Source: Bacillus benzoevorans (GTDB taxonomy: Bacteria > Bacillota > Bacilli > Bacillales > Cytobacillaceae). Taken from it: 41,883 nt of DNA. Of the stretch, positions 6,333 through 15,348 are shown one piece after another (the first letter of the stretch is position 1; each line of letters starts with the position of its first letter). Below the pieces are notes generated by a model, which had not been told where the DNA came from, ran no database searches, and saw only the letters and a list, made by a program, of their open reading frames with translations. The position numbers were made by a program, and so were the translations under genes. The stretch spans positions 1-41,883 of the forward strand of contig NZ_JACHGK010000028.1 of the NCBI RefSeq assembly GCF_014207535.1. Direction: 5' to 3'.

Positions 6333-8535
6333 ACCAAGTGCGGAGCAAATTAAACAAGAAGAAATTTACAAAAGCATGGGCATGACGACCGAAGAGTTTG
6401 CGATGGTTGAAAAGATTCTTGGCCGTCTGCCTAACTACACAGAATTGGGATTATTTTCTGTAATGTGGTCAGAGCACTGCAGTTATAAAACATCAAAACC
6501 AGTGCTAAAAAGATTCCCAACAACGGGTGAACGTGTATTAATGGGACCTGGTGAAGGAGCCGGTGTTGTTGATATCGGTGATGAACAGGCCGTCGTTTTC
6601 AAAATTGAAAGCCATAACCATCCATCCGCAATTGAACCGTATCAAGGAGCAGCTACAGGTGTCGGCGGAATTCTCCGTGATATTTTTTCAATGGGAGCAA
6701 GACCGATTGCCATGTTGAACTCACTTCGATTCGGTGAGCTGGACTCTTCGGCACGTACGCAATATCTATTTAAAGAAATTGTTGCCGGGATTGCCGGATA
6801 TGGTAACTGTATCGGGGTTCCAACTGTAGCCGGAGAAATTTATTTTGACCCATGCTATGAGGGAAATCCATTAGTAAATGCGATGTGTGTCGGTCTTATT
6901 GATCATAAAGACATTCAAAAAGGTCAGGCGAAAGGGACAGGAAATACTGTCATGTATGTCGGTGCAAAAACTGGCCGCGACGGTATCCATGGAGCCACAT
7001 TTGCTTCAGAGGAATTAACAGAAGCATCTGAAGAGAAAAGACCGGCTGTTCAAGTAGGGGACCCATTTATGGAAAAACTATTACTTGAAGCGTGTCTGGA
7101 AGTGGTGAAGTCTGATGCACTGATCGGGATTCAAGATATGGGTGCTGCTGGACTTATCAGTTCTTCATCGGAAATGGCAAGTAAAGCCGGTTACGGAATT
7201 GAAATGAATCTTGATTTAGTACCGCAGCGCGAGACAGGTATGACACCATACGAAATGATGCTTTCGGAATCACAAGAACGTATGCTTCTTGTCGTACAAG
7301 TCGGCCGTGAAGATGAAATCAAGAAAATTTTTAAGAAATATGATTTAGATTGCGTGGCAGTAGGTAAAGTAACGGATGATAAAATGGTTCGTCTGTTTCA
7401 TAAAGGAGAGATCGCTGCAGAGGTACCGGCAGACGCTCTTGCTGAAGATGCACCTGTTTACCATATGCCTTCAGAAGAACCTGCGTACTATCGCGAGTTT
7501 CAGGCAATGGAAAGTAAAGTTCCTGAGATCACAAATTATGAAGAAACCCTTGTTAAGCTGTTGAAACAGCCAACCGTTGCAAGCAAAGAATGGGTTTATG
7601 ACCAATATGATTATATGGTACGGACAAATACAGTCGTTGCACCTGGTTCGGATGCTGGTGTTCTTCGAATTCGCGGGACAAGAAAAGCTCTTGCAATGAC
7701 AACGGATTGTAATGCAAGATACATCTACTTAGATCCGGAAACAGGCGGGAAAATTGCTGTTGCTGAAGCAGCGAGAAACATCGTCTGCTCAGGAGCTGAG
7801 CCGCTTGCGATTACAGACTGCTTAAACTTCGGAAATCCACAGAAACCGGAAATTTTCTGGCAGCTTGAAAAGTCAGCAGATGGTATGAGTGCAGCATGTA
7901 CAGAATTAAAAACTCCTGTCATTGGCGGAAACGTTTCTTTATATAATGAAACGAACGGAACAGCCGTTTATCCAACTCCTGTTGTGGGGATGGTGGGACT
8001 TGTTAAAGACATCGATCATATTACGACGCAGTCCTTTAAACAAGCCGGCGATTTCATTTATGTATTAGGTGAAACAAAAGACGAGTTTGGCGGAAGCGAA
8101 CTGCAAAAATTATTAGAAGGCCAAATTTCAGGGAAATCTCCTGAAATTGACTTAGCTGTTGAAGCGAAGTATCAAAAGGCTGTCCTTGATGCGATCCAAG
8201 CGGGTCTTGTAGCATCTGCACATGATTTAGCCGAAGGCGGACTTGCTGTAGCTTTAGCAGAAAGTTTAATTGATGCAAAAGGATTAGGTGCAAAAGTGGA
8301 TGTAACAGGAAATCCAGTATCGGCACTATTTAGTGAATCACAATCACGTTTCTTATTAACTGTGAAAAAAGAACATCAATCTGAATTTGAAAAATTGACA
8401 GGCGCCACTTTAATTGGTGAAGTAACAGAAGAGCCATTACTGCAAATGCTTCATAACGGGGCAACAATCGTTAATACTCCTGTTGAAACATTAGAGTCTG
8501 CTTGGAGAGGAGCTATTCCATGCTTGCTGAATTAA
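6316..8535 (+). CDS. purL: FGAM synthase large subunit PurL
   Basis: PurL converts FGAR, ATP and ammonia to FGAM in a complex with PurS and PurQ. At 739 residues it is the small, PurSQ-dependent type rather than the roughly 1300-residue fused enzyme. N-terminal SEHCSYKTSK, the FKIESHNHPSAIEP nucleotide-binding segment and GGILRDIFSMGARP are clear. Two homologous PurM-like halves are recognisable, the second with ATDCNARY-type and GGNVSLYNE motifs. The ATG follows GGAGGG inside purQ, and the 3' end overlaps purF by 16 bases. Confidence 0.97.
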   Translation: MSLKLEPSAEQIKQEEIYKSMGMTTEEFAMVEKILGRLPNYTELGLFSVMWSEHCSYKTSKPVLKRFPTTGERVLMGPGEGAGVVDIGDEQAVVFKIESHNHPSAIEPYQGAATGVGGILRDIFSMGARPIAMLNSLRFGELDSSARTQYLFKEIVAGIAGYGNCIGVPTVAGEIYFDPCYEGNPLVNAMCVGLIDHKDIQKGQAKGTGNTVMYVGAKTGRDGIHGATFASEELTEASEEKRPAVQVGDPFMEKLLLEACLEVVKSDALIGIQDMGAAGLISSSSEMASKAGYGIEMNLDLVPQRETGMTPYEMMLSESQERMLLVVQVGREDEIKKIFKKYDLDCVAVGKVTDDKMVRLFHKGEIAAEVPADALAEDAPVYHMPSEEPAYYREFQAMESKVPEITNYEETLVKLLKQPTVASKEWVYDQYDYMVRTNTVVAPGSDAGVLRIRGTRKALAMTTDCNARYIYLDPETGGKIAVAEAARNIVCSGAEPLAITDCLNFGNPQKPEIFWQLEKSADGMSAACTELKTPVIGGNVSLYNETNGTAVYPTPVVGMVGLVKDIDHITTQSFKQAGDFIYVLGETKDEFGGSELQKLLEGQISGKSPEIDLAVEAKYQKAVLDAIQAGLVASAHDLAEGGLAVALAESLIDAKGLGAKVDVTGNPVSALFSESQSRFLLTVKKEHQSEFEKLTGATLIGEVTEEPLLQMLHNGATIVNTPVETLESAWRGAIPCLLN

Positions 8536-9959
8536 AAGGGATGAATGAAGAATGCGGTATATTTGGTATTTGGGGGCATGCTGATGCTGCTCAAATTACC
8601 TATTACGGTCTTCATAGTTTGCAGCACCGCGGTCAAGAAGGCACAGGAATTGCGGTTTCCGATGGGAAAAGCGTGAAATTGGTAAAAGGTGAAGGTCTTG
8701 TTACTGAAATTTACACAGCTGACGCCATGAAGGAACTGCAAGGAGGAAAAGCTGCAATCGGTCATGTCCGCTATGCAACAGCAGGCGGAAGCGGTTATGA
8801 AAATGTGCAGCCGCTTGTATTCCACTTTCAGACAGGAAGTCTTGCCCTTGCCCATAACGGGAATTTAGTCAATGCTGAACAATTAAAAGGTCAATTAGAG
8901 GGTCAGGGAAGTATTTTTCAAACAAGCTCAGATACAGAGGTTTTAGCCCATCTAATTAGAAGGGGCGGAACAGCTCTTTATAAAGAGAGGGTAAAAAATG
9001 CTTTAAGTATGATTAAAGGAGCTTTCGCCTTTCTGATTATGACTGAAACAGAAATGCTGGTGGCACTGGATCCGAATGGAATGCGTCCTTTATCACTGGC
9101 AAAACTGGGCGATGCTTATGTAGTCGCATCTGAAACATGTGCATTTGATGTAGTCGGTGCGGAATTTATCCGTGATATTTTACCGGGTGAACTTTTGATT
9201 ATTGATGACAATGGCTTTCGTTCCGAAATGTATGCCCAGTCGTCACATCAAGCGATGTGCATGATGGAGTATGTTTATTTTTCCCGTCCGGACAGCAATA
9301 TTAATGGGATTAATGTTCATTCCGCACGGAAACGCCTTGGTAAAAAATTGGCGGAAGAAGCAAAAATTGAAGCGGACGTTGTCACAGGTGTACCTGATTC
9401 AAGTATTTCTGCGGCAATCGGCTATGCAGAAGCTGCCGGGATTCCATATGAATTGGGATTAATCAAGAATCGTTATGTCGGTCGTACGTTCATCCAGCCT
9501 TCGCAATCACTGCGGGAACAAGGGGTTAAAATGAAGCTTTCTCCTGTTCGCGGCGTTGTGGAAGGAAAACGGGTGATCATGGTGGATGACTCGATTGTCC
9601 GTGGAACGACATCTAGACGTATTGTGAACATGCTTCGCGATGCAGGTGCCACTGAAGTGCATGTTGTCATTAGTTCGCCGCCAATTAAAAATCCGTGCTT
9701 CTATGGAATTGATACATCTACCAGAGAAGAACTGATTGCCAGCGACAAATCGATTGAGGATATCAGACAAATCATTGGAGCAGATACATTAACCTTCCTA
9801 AGTGCAAAAGGAATGGTTGAGGCGATTGGCCGTGAAGATGGAAGTGAAACCGGCGGGCACTGTTTGGCATGTTTCACTGGAAAATATCCAACTGAAATCT
9901 ATCCAAAACAGCATAAAGAAGAGCATGAAGAATCAGATGCTTTGACAGCGAAGAACTAA
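8520..9959 (+). CDS. purF: Glutamine PRPP amidotransferase PurF
   Basis: PurF makes phosphoribosylamine from PRPP and glutamine, the committed step. I place the start at ATG 8520, after GGAGAGGAG, because this leaves an 11-residue propeptide (MLAELKGMNEE) before the catalytic Cys12, as in the self-processed Bacillus enzyme. An N-terminal Ntn glutaminase domain is followed by a phosphoribosyltransferase domain with the PRPP loop VIMVDDSIVRGTTS. Cysteines in AMCMMEY, NPCFYG and GHCLACFTGKYP match those that hold the oxygen-sensitive [4Fe-4S] cluster. Length 479 residues. Confidence 0.97.
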   Translation: MLAELKGMNEECGIFGIWGHADAAQITYYGLHSLQHRGQEGTGIAVSDGKSVKLVKGEGLVTEIYTADAMKELQGGKAAIGHVRYATAGGSGYENVQPLVFHFQTGSLALAHNGNLVNAEQLKGQLEGQGSIFQTSSDTEVLAHLIRRGGTALYKERVKNALSMIKGAFAFLIMTETEMLVALDPNGMRPLSLAKLGDAYVVASETCAFDVVGAEFIRDILPGELLIIDDNGFRSEMYAQSSHQAMCMMEYVYFSRPDSNINGINVHSARKRLGKKLAEEAKIEADVVTGVPDSSISAAIGYAEAAGIPYELGLIKNRYVGRTFIQPSQSLREQGVKMKLSPVRGVVEGKRVIMVDDSIVRGTTSRRIVNMLRDAGATEVHVVISSPPIKNPCFYGIDTSTREELIASDKSIEDIRQIIGADTLTFLSAKGMVEAIGREDGSETGGHCLACFTGKYPTEIYPKQHKEEHEESDALTAKN

Positions 9960-10129
9960 TCGAAAAGCAGAACAGTCCATTGATTTTCCTTTCGGGACCA
10001 TACATTGATGATAGTATGTTTCTCGAAAGGCAAATCTTGCTGTATTACAGGATATATATTTTTTTAAAAAATAAGTGCCGGTTGTTAAAGCGTTAAATAA
10101 CCGGCTAAAACCGTTAATGGAGGATCGAT
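9960..10129. other. purF-purM spacer with two hairpins
   Basis: The spacer holds CCTTTCG/CGAAAGG (9988-9994/10024-10030) with an inner CATAC/GTATG helix (9999-10003/10014-10018). A second hairpin, GCCGGTT/AACCGGC (10077-10083/10099-10105), ends 13 bases before the purM GGAGG. Neither is followed by a T-run. They may be RNA processing or stability elements. Confidence 0.6.
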
Positions 10130-11161
10130 ATGGCCAAAGCATATGAACAAGCAGGTGTAAATATTGAAGCTGGCTATGAGGCTGTGCAACGGATGAAAAA
10201 GCATGTTCAAAAAACAATGAGACCCGGTGTCCTTGGAGGATTAGGCGGTTTCGGCGGCATGTTTGATTTATCAACATTAAATTTGAAAGAACCTGTTCTC
10301 GTATCCGGTACAGACGGAGTTGGAACAAAGTTAATGCTTGCCTTCATGATGGATCGCCACGACACGATCGGCATTGATGCCGTTGCGATGTGTGTTAATG
10401 ATATTGTCGTTCAGGGAGCAGAACCGATTTATTTCTTAGATTACATTGCCTGTGGTAAAGCAGACCCGGCAAAAATTGAAGCCATTGTGAAGGGCGTTGC
10501 TGATGGCTGTGAACAAGCAGGCTGTGCCCTTGTTGGCGGCGAGACTGCAGAAATGCCTGGAATGTACAGCGAAGAAGAATATGATTTAGCCGGTTTTTCT
10601 GTTGGAGCATGCGAAAAAAGCGGTCTTATTACAGGTCAGGACATCAAATCAGGCGATGTATTGATTGGGTTGGCATCAAGCGGTATTCACAGCAATGGCT
10701 ATTCACTTGTCCGCAAAATCTTCTTCCAGGATGCAAAAATGAATGTGAACGATCATGTGGAAGAATTGGGAAGTACGCTTGGCGAAGAATTATTAAAACC
10801 GACAAAAATTTATGTAAAACCTATTTTAGAAGCGTTGAAGAAGTTTCCTTTAAAAGGACTCGCTCATATTACCGGCGGCGGTTTTATCGAAAATATACCG
10901 CGTATGCTGCCTGAAGGACTTGGAGCACATTTACAAGAGGAAAAATGGGAAGTACCGGCTGTATTTAATTTAATGCAATCTCTCGGAAGATTGGACCGAT
11001 TAGATATGTATAACACATTTAATATGGGAACAGGGATGGTTATTGCGGTTGATGAAAAGGATGCACAAGCAGTCCTTGACCACTTCAATGCTGCCGGGGA
11101 AAAAGCATACGCAATGGGAACGGTAACTGATGCTTCGGGAATTCAAATAGATTTAAAATAA
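10130..11161 (+). CDS. purM: AIR synthetase PurM
   Basis: PurM closes the imidazole ring, turning FGAM into AIR with ATP. The 343 residues match the usual length. Motifs seen are DGVGTKLMLAF, IDAVAMCVNDIVVQGAEPI, the VGGETAEMPGMY segment and a C-terminal THITGGGF-like HITGGGFIENIPR. The ATG follows GGAGG (10119-10123). A 170-base spacer with two hairpins separates it from purF. Confidence 0.97.
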   Translation: MAKAYEQAGVNIEAGYEAVQRMKKHVQKTMRPGVLGGLGGFGGMFDLSTLNLKEPVLVSGTDGVGTKLMLAFMMDRHDTIGIDAVAMCVNDIVVQGAEPIYFLDYIACGKADPAKIEAIVKGVADGCEQAGCALVGGETAEMPGMYSEEEYDLAGFSVGACEKSGLITGQDIKSGDVLIGLASSGIHSNGYSLVRKIFFQDAKMNVNDHVEELGSTLGEELLKPTKIYVKPILEALKKFPLKGLAHITGGGFIENIPRMLPEGLGAHLQEEKWEVPAVFNLMQSLGRLDRLDMYNTFNMGTGMVIAVDEKDAQAVLDHFNAAGEKAYAMGTVTDASGIQIDLK

Positions 11162-11214
11162 GGCATCCATAAACAGGGTATACGCACTGTATTAGGAAAA
11201 CGGAGGAAAGTTTC

Positions 11215-11796
11215 ATGAAAAAGATTGCTGTGTTTGCTTCCGGCAGCGGGACAAATTTCCAAGCGATTATTGATGCCATCAAATCGGGTGCTATAGATGC
11301 ATCCATTCAACTATTAGTATGTGACCATACAGATGCTTATTGTGTGAAACGAGCTGAAGCGGAAAATATTCCAACCTTCACCTTTACGGCGAAAGAATAC
11401 GAAAATAAAGCAGCTTATGAAAAAGCCATTCTCGAAAAGCTGCATGAGAGCCAGGTAGAATTTATTGCGCTAGCGGGCTATATGCGTTTAATCGGACATA
11501 CATTATTAGCTGCTTTCCAAGGGAAAATGGTAAATATACATCCTTCCTTGCTTCCGTCCTTTCCAGGAAAAGACGCCATTGGACAAGCTTTAGCAGCAGC
11601 AGTAAACGAAACCGGCGTCACAATCCATTATGTTGATGAAGGTATGGATACAGGACCTATCATTGATCAGCAATCAGTAACCATTGAGGAAAATGAGACT
11701 TTGGAAAGCTTGGCAGAGAAAATTCATGCAGTTGAGCATAAGTTATATCCTGCCGTTTTACAAAGACTATTTCAAACTGAAAAAGCAGCGAAATAA
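11215..11796 (+). CDS. purN: GAR transformylase PurN
   Basis: PurN adds a formyl group from 10-formyltetrahydrofolate to GAR. The 193-residue enzyme carries the catalytic set Asn107 and His109 in VNIHPSLLPSFPG and Asp145 in DEGMDTGPI, matching the triad of the family to within one position of the E. coli numbering. The phosphate-binding SGSGTNFQAI lies near the N-terminus. CGGAGGAAAG precedes the ATG. Confidence 0.96.
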   Translation: MKKIAVFASGSGTNFQAIIDAIKSGAIDASIQLLVCDHTDAYCVKRAEAENIPTFTFTAKEYENKAAYEKAILEKLHESQVEFIALAGYMRLIGHTLLAAFQGKMVNIHPSLLPSFPGKDAIGQALAAAVNETGVTIHYVDEGMDTGPIIDQQSVTIEENETLESLAEKIHAVEHKLYPAVLQRLFQTEKAAK

Positions 11797-11902
11797 ATTC
11801 ATATAACAAAGGCTGTTTTTACGATATAAATGGCTAGCAGGACAATAATTTATGGGAAATTTCTATTAAGTCAGGTGAACAAATTACCAGGGGAGGAAAC
11901 TC

Positions 11903-13438
11903 ATGAAAAAACGTGCATTAATTAGTGTATCTGATAAAACTGGGGTAGTAGAATTTGCAAAACAATTAGCGGGTCTTGGCTTTGAAATCATTTCAACCGG
12001 CGGTACGAAAAAAGCATTGGCTGACAATGGAGTACCCGTTATCGGAGTAAGTGATGTAACTGGATTCCCTGAAATTTTGGATGGACGTGTAAAAACATTA
12101 AATCCTTTAATTCATGGCGGTCTTTTAGCGAAATTTGACGATCCAAGTCATGTTGCGCAAATGACTGAACATAAAATTGACCCAATTCAAATTGTTTGTG
12201 TTAATCTTTATCCATTCCAGCAAACCATCGAAAAACCAGATGTCACCGTAGACGACGCGATTGAAAATATTGATATCGGCGGGCCAACCATGCTGAGATC
12301 TGCTGCGAAAAACCATCAATATGTAGCAGTTGTTGTCGATCCAGCTGATTATGAAAAAGTCATCAGCGACTTAAAAGAAGCCGGTGAAGTTAAATTTGAA
12401 ACAAAACGTGCATTAGCTGCTAAAGTATTCCGCCACACAGCAGCATATGATTCCATTATTGCCGGCTACATGACTGAGTTAGTTGGTCTTGAAACTCCGG
12501 AAAAATTAACGGTTACATATGAATTAAAGCAGCCGCTGCGTTATGGAGAAAACCCGCATCAAAAAGCTGCTTTCTATCAAAAGCCGCTTGGTTCAAAATT
12601 CTCCATTGCCTATGCGACACAATTACATGGAAAAGAGCTTTCTTATAATAACATCCATGACGCTGATGCTGCATTGCAAATGGTAAGAGAATTTGATGCC
12701 CCTGCAGCAGTAGCCGTTAAGCATATGAATCCATGCGGAATTGGTACTGGCAGCGATATTTTCGATGCTTTTGAAAAAGCATTTGCCGCTGACCCGGTTT
12801 CTATTTTTGGCGGTATCATTGCCCTGAACCGTGAAGTAGATAAAAAGACTGCGGAAAAGCTTCATGAAATTTTCCTTGAAATCGTGATTGCTCCTTCATT
12901 CACTGAAGAAGCTTTAGCTGTTTTAACATCTAAGAAAAATATTCGTTTGTTAACCATCGACTTCAATGAACAAGGAACAAAGGAAATGACCCTCACTTCT
13001 GTTGAAGGCGGACTGTTAACACAGGATGCAGACCGTCATTCACTTGATGATGCAAACATTACGGTTGCAACTGACAGACAGCCTACTGAAGAAGAGTGGG
13101 AAGCATTAAAATTCGGCTGGAAAGTGGTAAAACACGTTAAATCAAATGCAATTGTGGTATCTGATAAACACATGACACTTGGAATCGGTGCTGGTCAAAT
13201 GAACCGTGTAGGCTCTGCTAAAATTGCTCTTGAACAAGCAGGGGAAAAAGCAAAAGGTGCTGCCTTGGCTTCTGATGCCTTCTTCCCAATGGATGATACA
13301 GTAGAAGCAGCAGCGAAAGCCGGCATTACAGCTATTATCCAAACTGGCGGATCGATTAAAGATGCAGATTCCATTAAAAAAGCAAATGAATATGGCATTG
13401 CTATGGTATTAACCGGCGTTCGCCATTTCAAACATTAA
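11903..13438 (+). CDS. purH: AICAR transformylase / IMP cyclohydrolase PurH
   Basis: PurH carries out the last two steps to IMP: formylation of AICAR and ring closure. The N-terminal methylglyoxal-synthase-like cyclohydrolase domain shows STGGTKKAL and HGGLL. The C-terminal transformylase domain carries the catalytic Lys-His pair in VAVKHMNPCGIG. At 511 residues it is full length. GGGGAGG precedes the ATG. Spacers of 106 bases before and 126 bases after it contain no clear terminator. Confidence 0.97.
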   Translation: MKKRALISVSDKTGVVEFAKQLAGLGFEIISTGGTKKALADNGVPVIGVSDVTGFPEILDGRVKTLNPLIHGGLLAKFDDPSHVAQMTEHKIDPIQIVCVNLYPFQQTIEKPDVTVDDAIENIDIGGPTMLRSAAKNHQYVAVVVDPADYEKVISDLKEAGEVKFETKRALAAKVFRHTAAYDSIIAGYMTELVGLETPEKLTVTYELKQPLRYGENPHQKAAFYQKPLGSKFSIAYATQLHGKELSYNNIHDADAALQMVREFDAPAAVAVKHMNPCGIGTGSDIFDAFEKAFAADPVSIFGGIIALNREVDKKTAEKLHEIFLEIVIAPSFTEEALAVLTSKKNIRLLTIDFNEQGTKEMTLTSVEGGLLTQDADRHSLDDANITVATDRQPTEEEWEALKFGWKVVKHVKSNAIVVSDKHMTLGIGAGQMNRVGSAKIALEQAGEKAKGAALASDAFFPMDDTVEAAAKAGITAIIQTGGSIKDADSIKKANEYGIAMVLTGVRHFKH

Positions 13439-13564
13439 TCAACAGATTTTTGCGTCGATATTGCAGCGGGAGCTTTAGCCGTTTTGTTTTGAAATGAAAC
13501 GACCGCATCATTTGAATTTCGACATGAACATTACCAAACATTAAAATCGCGGGAGCTGAGAAGA

Positions 13565-14836
13565 ATGAATGTATTGGTTATCGGCCGCGGCGGCCGTGAA
13601 CATGCGATTTGCCGGAAAGTAAAAGAAAGTTCAAAGGTAGAAACTGTTTATGCAGCACCAGGAAATGCAGGAATGGTCGATGTTGCTGAGCTCGTTCAAA
13701 TTGATGAAAGCAGCCAAGAACAGCTTGTTGAATTTGCTAAAGCAAATAATGTAGGTCTAACGATTATTGGTCCTGAAGTACCTCTATTAGCGGGACTTGC
13801 GGATAGATTTGAAGCGGCTGGATTAAAGGTATTCGGACCGAAACAAAAAGCGGCTGAAATTGAAGGAAGTAAGTCTTTTGCCAAGGAGTTAATGCAAAAG
13901 TACCAAATCCCAACAGGAGCATATGCTGTATTTACTGATTATGAAAAGGCAGTAGCCTATGTGAAAGAACAGGGAGCGCCAATCGTTATTAAAGCAGACG
14001 GACTTGCAGCTGGTAAAGGGGTTACGGTTGCATTAACATTGGATGATGCCTTGGCTTCACTTAAAGAGATGATGGTAGATGCTAAATTTGGTGATGCTTC
14101 AGCAACTGTTGTTGTCGAAGAGTTTTTAGCAGGAGAGGAATTCTCTCTTATGGCATTGGTGAATGGTGAAAAGGTTATTCCATTGGAAATTGCCCAGGAT
14201 CATAAGCGCGCTTATGATGGTGATAAAGGACCGAATACAGGCGGTATGGGTGCCTATTCACCAGTTCCACATATTGGTGAGGAAACGGTGAATATTGCCA
14301 TTGAGACAGTGTTGAAGCCGGCTGCAGCCGCCATGGTAAAAGAAGGCCGTGATTTTTGCGGTGTTCTTTATGCAGGCTTGATTAAAACAGAGGATGGTCC
14401 AAAGGTTATTGAATTTAATGCCCGTTTTGGCGACCCAGAAACACAGGTTGTTCTTCCAAGAATGAATTCTGATCTTGTTGAAGTATTGGAAAAGGTCATT
14501 GCCGGCGAGGATGTTGCCATCGATTGGGATGATAAATCGATGATCGGTGTGGTAGTAGCAGCGAACGGATATCCTGAAGACTATGAAAAAGGTGCAGTAC
14601 TGCACGGTCTGGATGCTGTTGCAGAGGAAGTATTTGTTTTCCATGCAGGTACTAAAACAAGCGCTAACGGAGAATTCGAAACAAACGGCGGCCGTGTTCT
14701 GCTTGCAGGCGCGAAAGCTGATTCCCTTAAAGATGCCCAGCAGGCCGTTTATAAAGGACTTGAAAAACTTCAATGTGATGGAGTCTTCTACCGTAAAGAT
14801 ATCGGTTTCAGAGCGATTGCAGCACAACAAGCCTAA
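13565..14836 (+). CDS. purD: GAR synthetase PurD
   Basis: PurD joins phosphoribosylamine to glycine with ATP, the second step of the pathway. The 423-residue protein opens with MNVLVIGRGGREHAI and has an ATP-grasp core with IKADGLAAGKGV, QDHKRAYDGDKGPNTGGMGAY and IEFNARFGDPETQ. It is the last gene of the pur operon and is followed by a strong terminator. The ribosome binding site, GGGAG about 11 bases before the ATG, is weaker than those of its neighbours. Confidence 0.97.
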   Translation: MNVLVIGRGGREHAICRKVKESSKVETVYAAPGNAGMVDVAELVQIDESSQEQLVEFAKANNVGLTIIGPEVPLLAGLADRFEAAGLKVFGPKQKAAEIEGSKSFAKELMQKYQIPTGAYAVFTDYEKAVAYVKEQGAPIVIKADGLAAGKGVTVALTLDDALASLKEMMVDAKFGDASATVVVEEFLAGEEFSLMALVNGEKVIPLEIAQDHKRAYDGDKGPNTGGMGAYSPVPHIGEETVNIAIETVLKPAAAAMVKEGRDFCGVLYAGLIKTEDGPKVIEFNARFGDPETQVVLPRMNSDLVEVLEKVIAGEDVAIDWDDKSMIGVVVAANGYPEDYEKGAVLHGLDAVAEEVFVFHAGTKTSANGEFETNGGRVLLAGAKADSLKDAQQAVYKGLEKLQCDGVFYRKDIGFRAIAAQQA

Positions 14837-14840
14837 CAGC

Positions 14841-14883
14841 AAAAAAAGAAGGCAGAGGAATTGTGAACTCTGCCTTCTTTTTT
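14841..14883. terminator. Bidirectional terminator, pur operon / DUF2892 gene
   Basis: AAAAAAAGAAGGCAGAG (14841-14857) pairs with CTCTGCCTTCTTTTTT (14868-14883) around a short loop. T-runs are present on both strands, so it can end the pur operon and the convergent gene at 14921-15205. Confidence 0.92.
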
Positions 14884-14920
14884 GATCTTCTTGGACATAC
14901 TTTTATAGTACAGACAATAA

Positions 14921-15205
14921 TTAAGTTGGATTATAATCAAGCGGTTCTTCTAAATCTGATTCAGTGCTGGTCTGTTTTGTTTTCAGTTGAATACAGCATT
15001 CTTCTTTTTGCAGCAGCGCGGTTATCGGGCAATAACGGACAATTCCCTCCGCAACCTTCATCGCTCCGCAGATCATCATGAATAAATAAGTATTCCGCCA
15101 AGGCATCCTGGTCATTTTCGTTGTGGCCCATGCAAGAATAGTCAGACCGGCAGTAATTCTGATCAACGCATTGATGATCCCAATATTTTCTTTCACTTTC
15201 ATCAT
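14921..15205 (-). CDS. DUF2892 (YgaP-like) small membrane protein
   Basis: A 94-residue protein with two hydrophobic segments, IGIINALIRITAGLTILAWA and YLFMMICGAMKVAEGI, then a short cysteine-bearing stretch (RYCPITALL, EECC) and an acidic tail. This matches the DUF2892 family, the membrane part of the YgaP rhodanese; no rhodanese domain is present here. Its role is unknown. I start it at 15205 because GGGGG at 15219-15215 on the minus strand fits that ATG or the next one at 15202. The longer frame from 15241 lacks a site. It is transcribed towards the pur operon. Confidence 0.7.
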   Translation of the reverse strand: MMKVKENIGIINALIRITAGLTILAWATTKMTRMPWRNTYLFMMICGAMKVAEGIVRYCPITALLQKEECCIQLKTKQTSTESDLEEPLDYNPT

Positions 15206-15220
15206 TTTATATGACCCCCA

Positions 15221-15264
15221 TTCACTAACAAATATTTTCACTAAATATTAAAATCTCTTTAGTG
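15221..15264. promoter_or_regulatory. CACTAA repeats in the divergent promoter region
   Basis: TTCACTAA occurs at 15221-15228 and 15237-15244. CACTAAA (15239-15245) is the reverse complement of TTTAGTG (15258-15264). The copies lie between the divergent DUF2892 gene and yerA, and the last one overlaps the expected -35 region of yerA. They may be operators of an unidentified regulator. Confidence 0.35.
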
Positions 15265-15281
15265 CGTTAAAAGATAAAGTA

Positions 15282-15290
15282 TGTTACTAT
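15282..15290 (+). promoter_or_regulatory. Possible extended -10 promoter of yerA
   Basis: TGTTACTAT (15282-15290) is an extended -10 element (TGn plus TACTAT). No good -35 hexamer lies 17 bases upstream. It is 58 bases before the chosen yerA start. Confidence 0.35.
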
Positions 15291-15348
15291 AGATAACAAA
15301 TCACCTATAGTGTTAACAAAAATGTGGAACAAAAGGAGGGGTGTTTTT

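Noticed and set aside
14258..14842. Minus-strand frame of 194 codons inside purD
   Set aside because: Fully antisense to the well-conserved purD, with a composition typical of a shadow frame; no site or promoter.
15310..15348. N-terminal extension of YerA from an upstream GTG
   Set aside because: The strong AAAGGAGGGG site lies downstream of that GTG, and relatives begin near the ATG at 15349.
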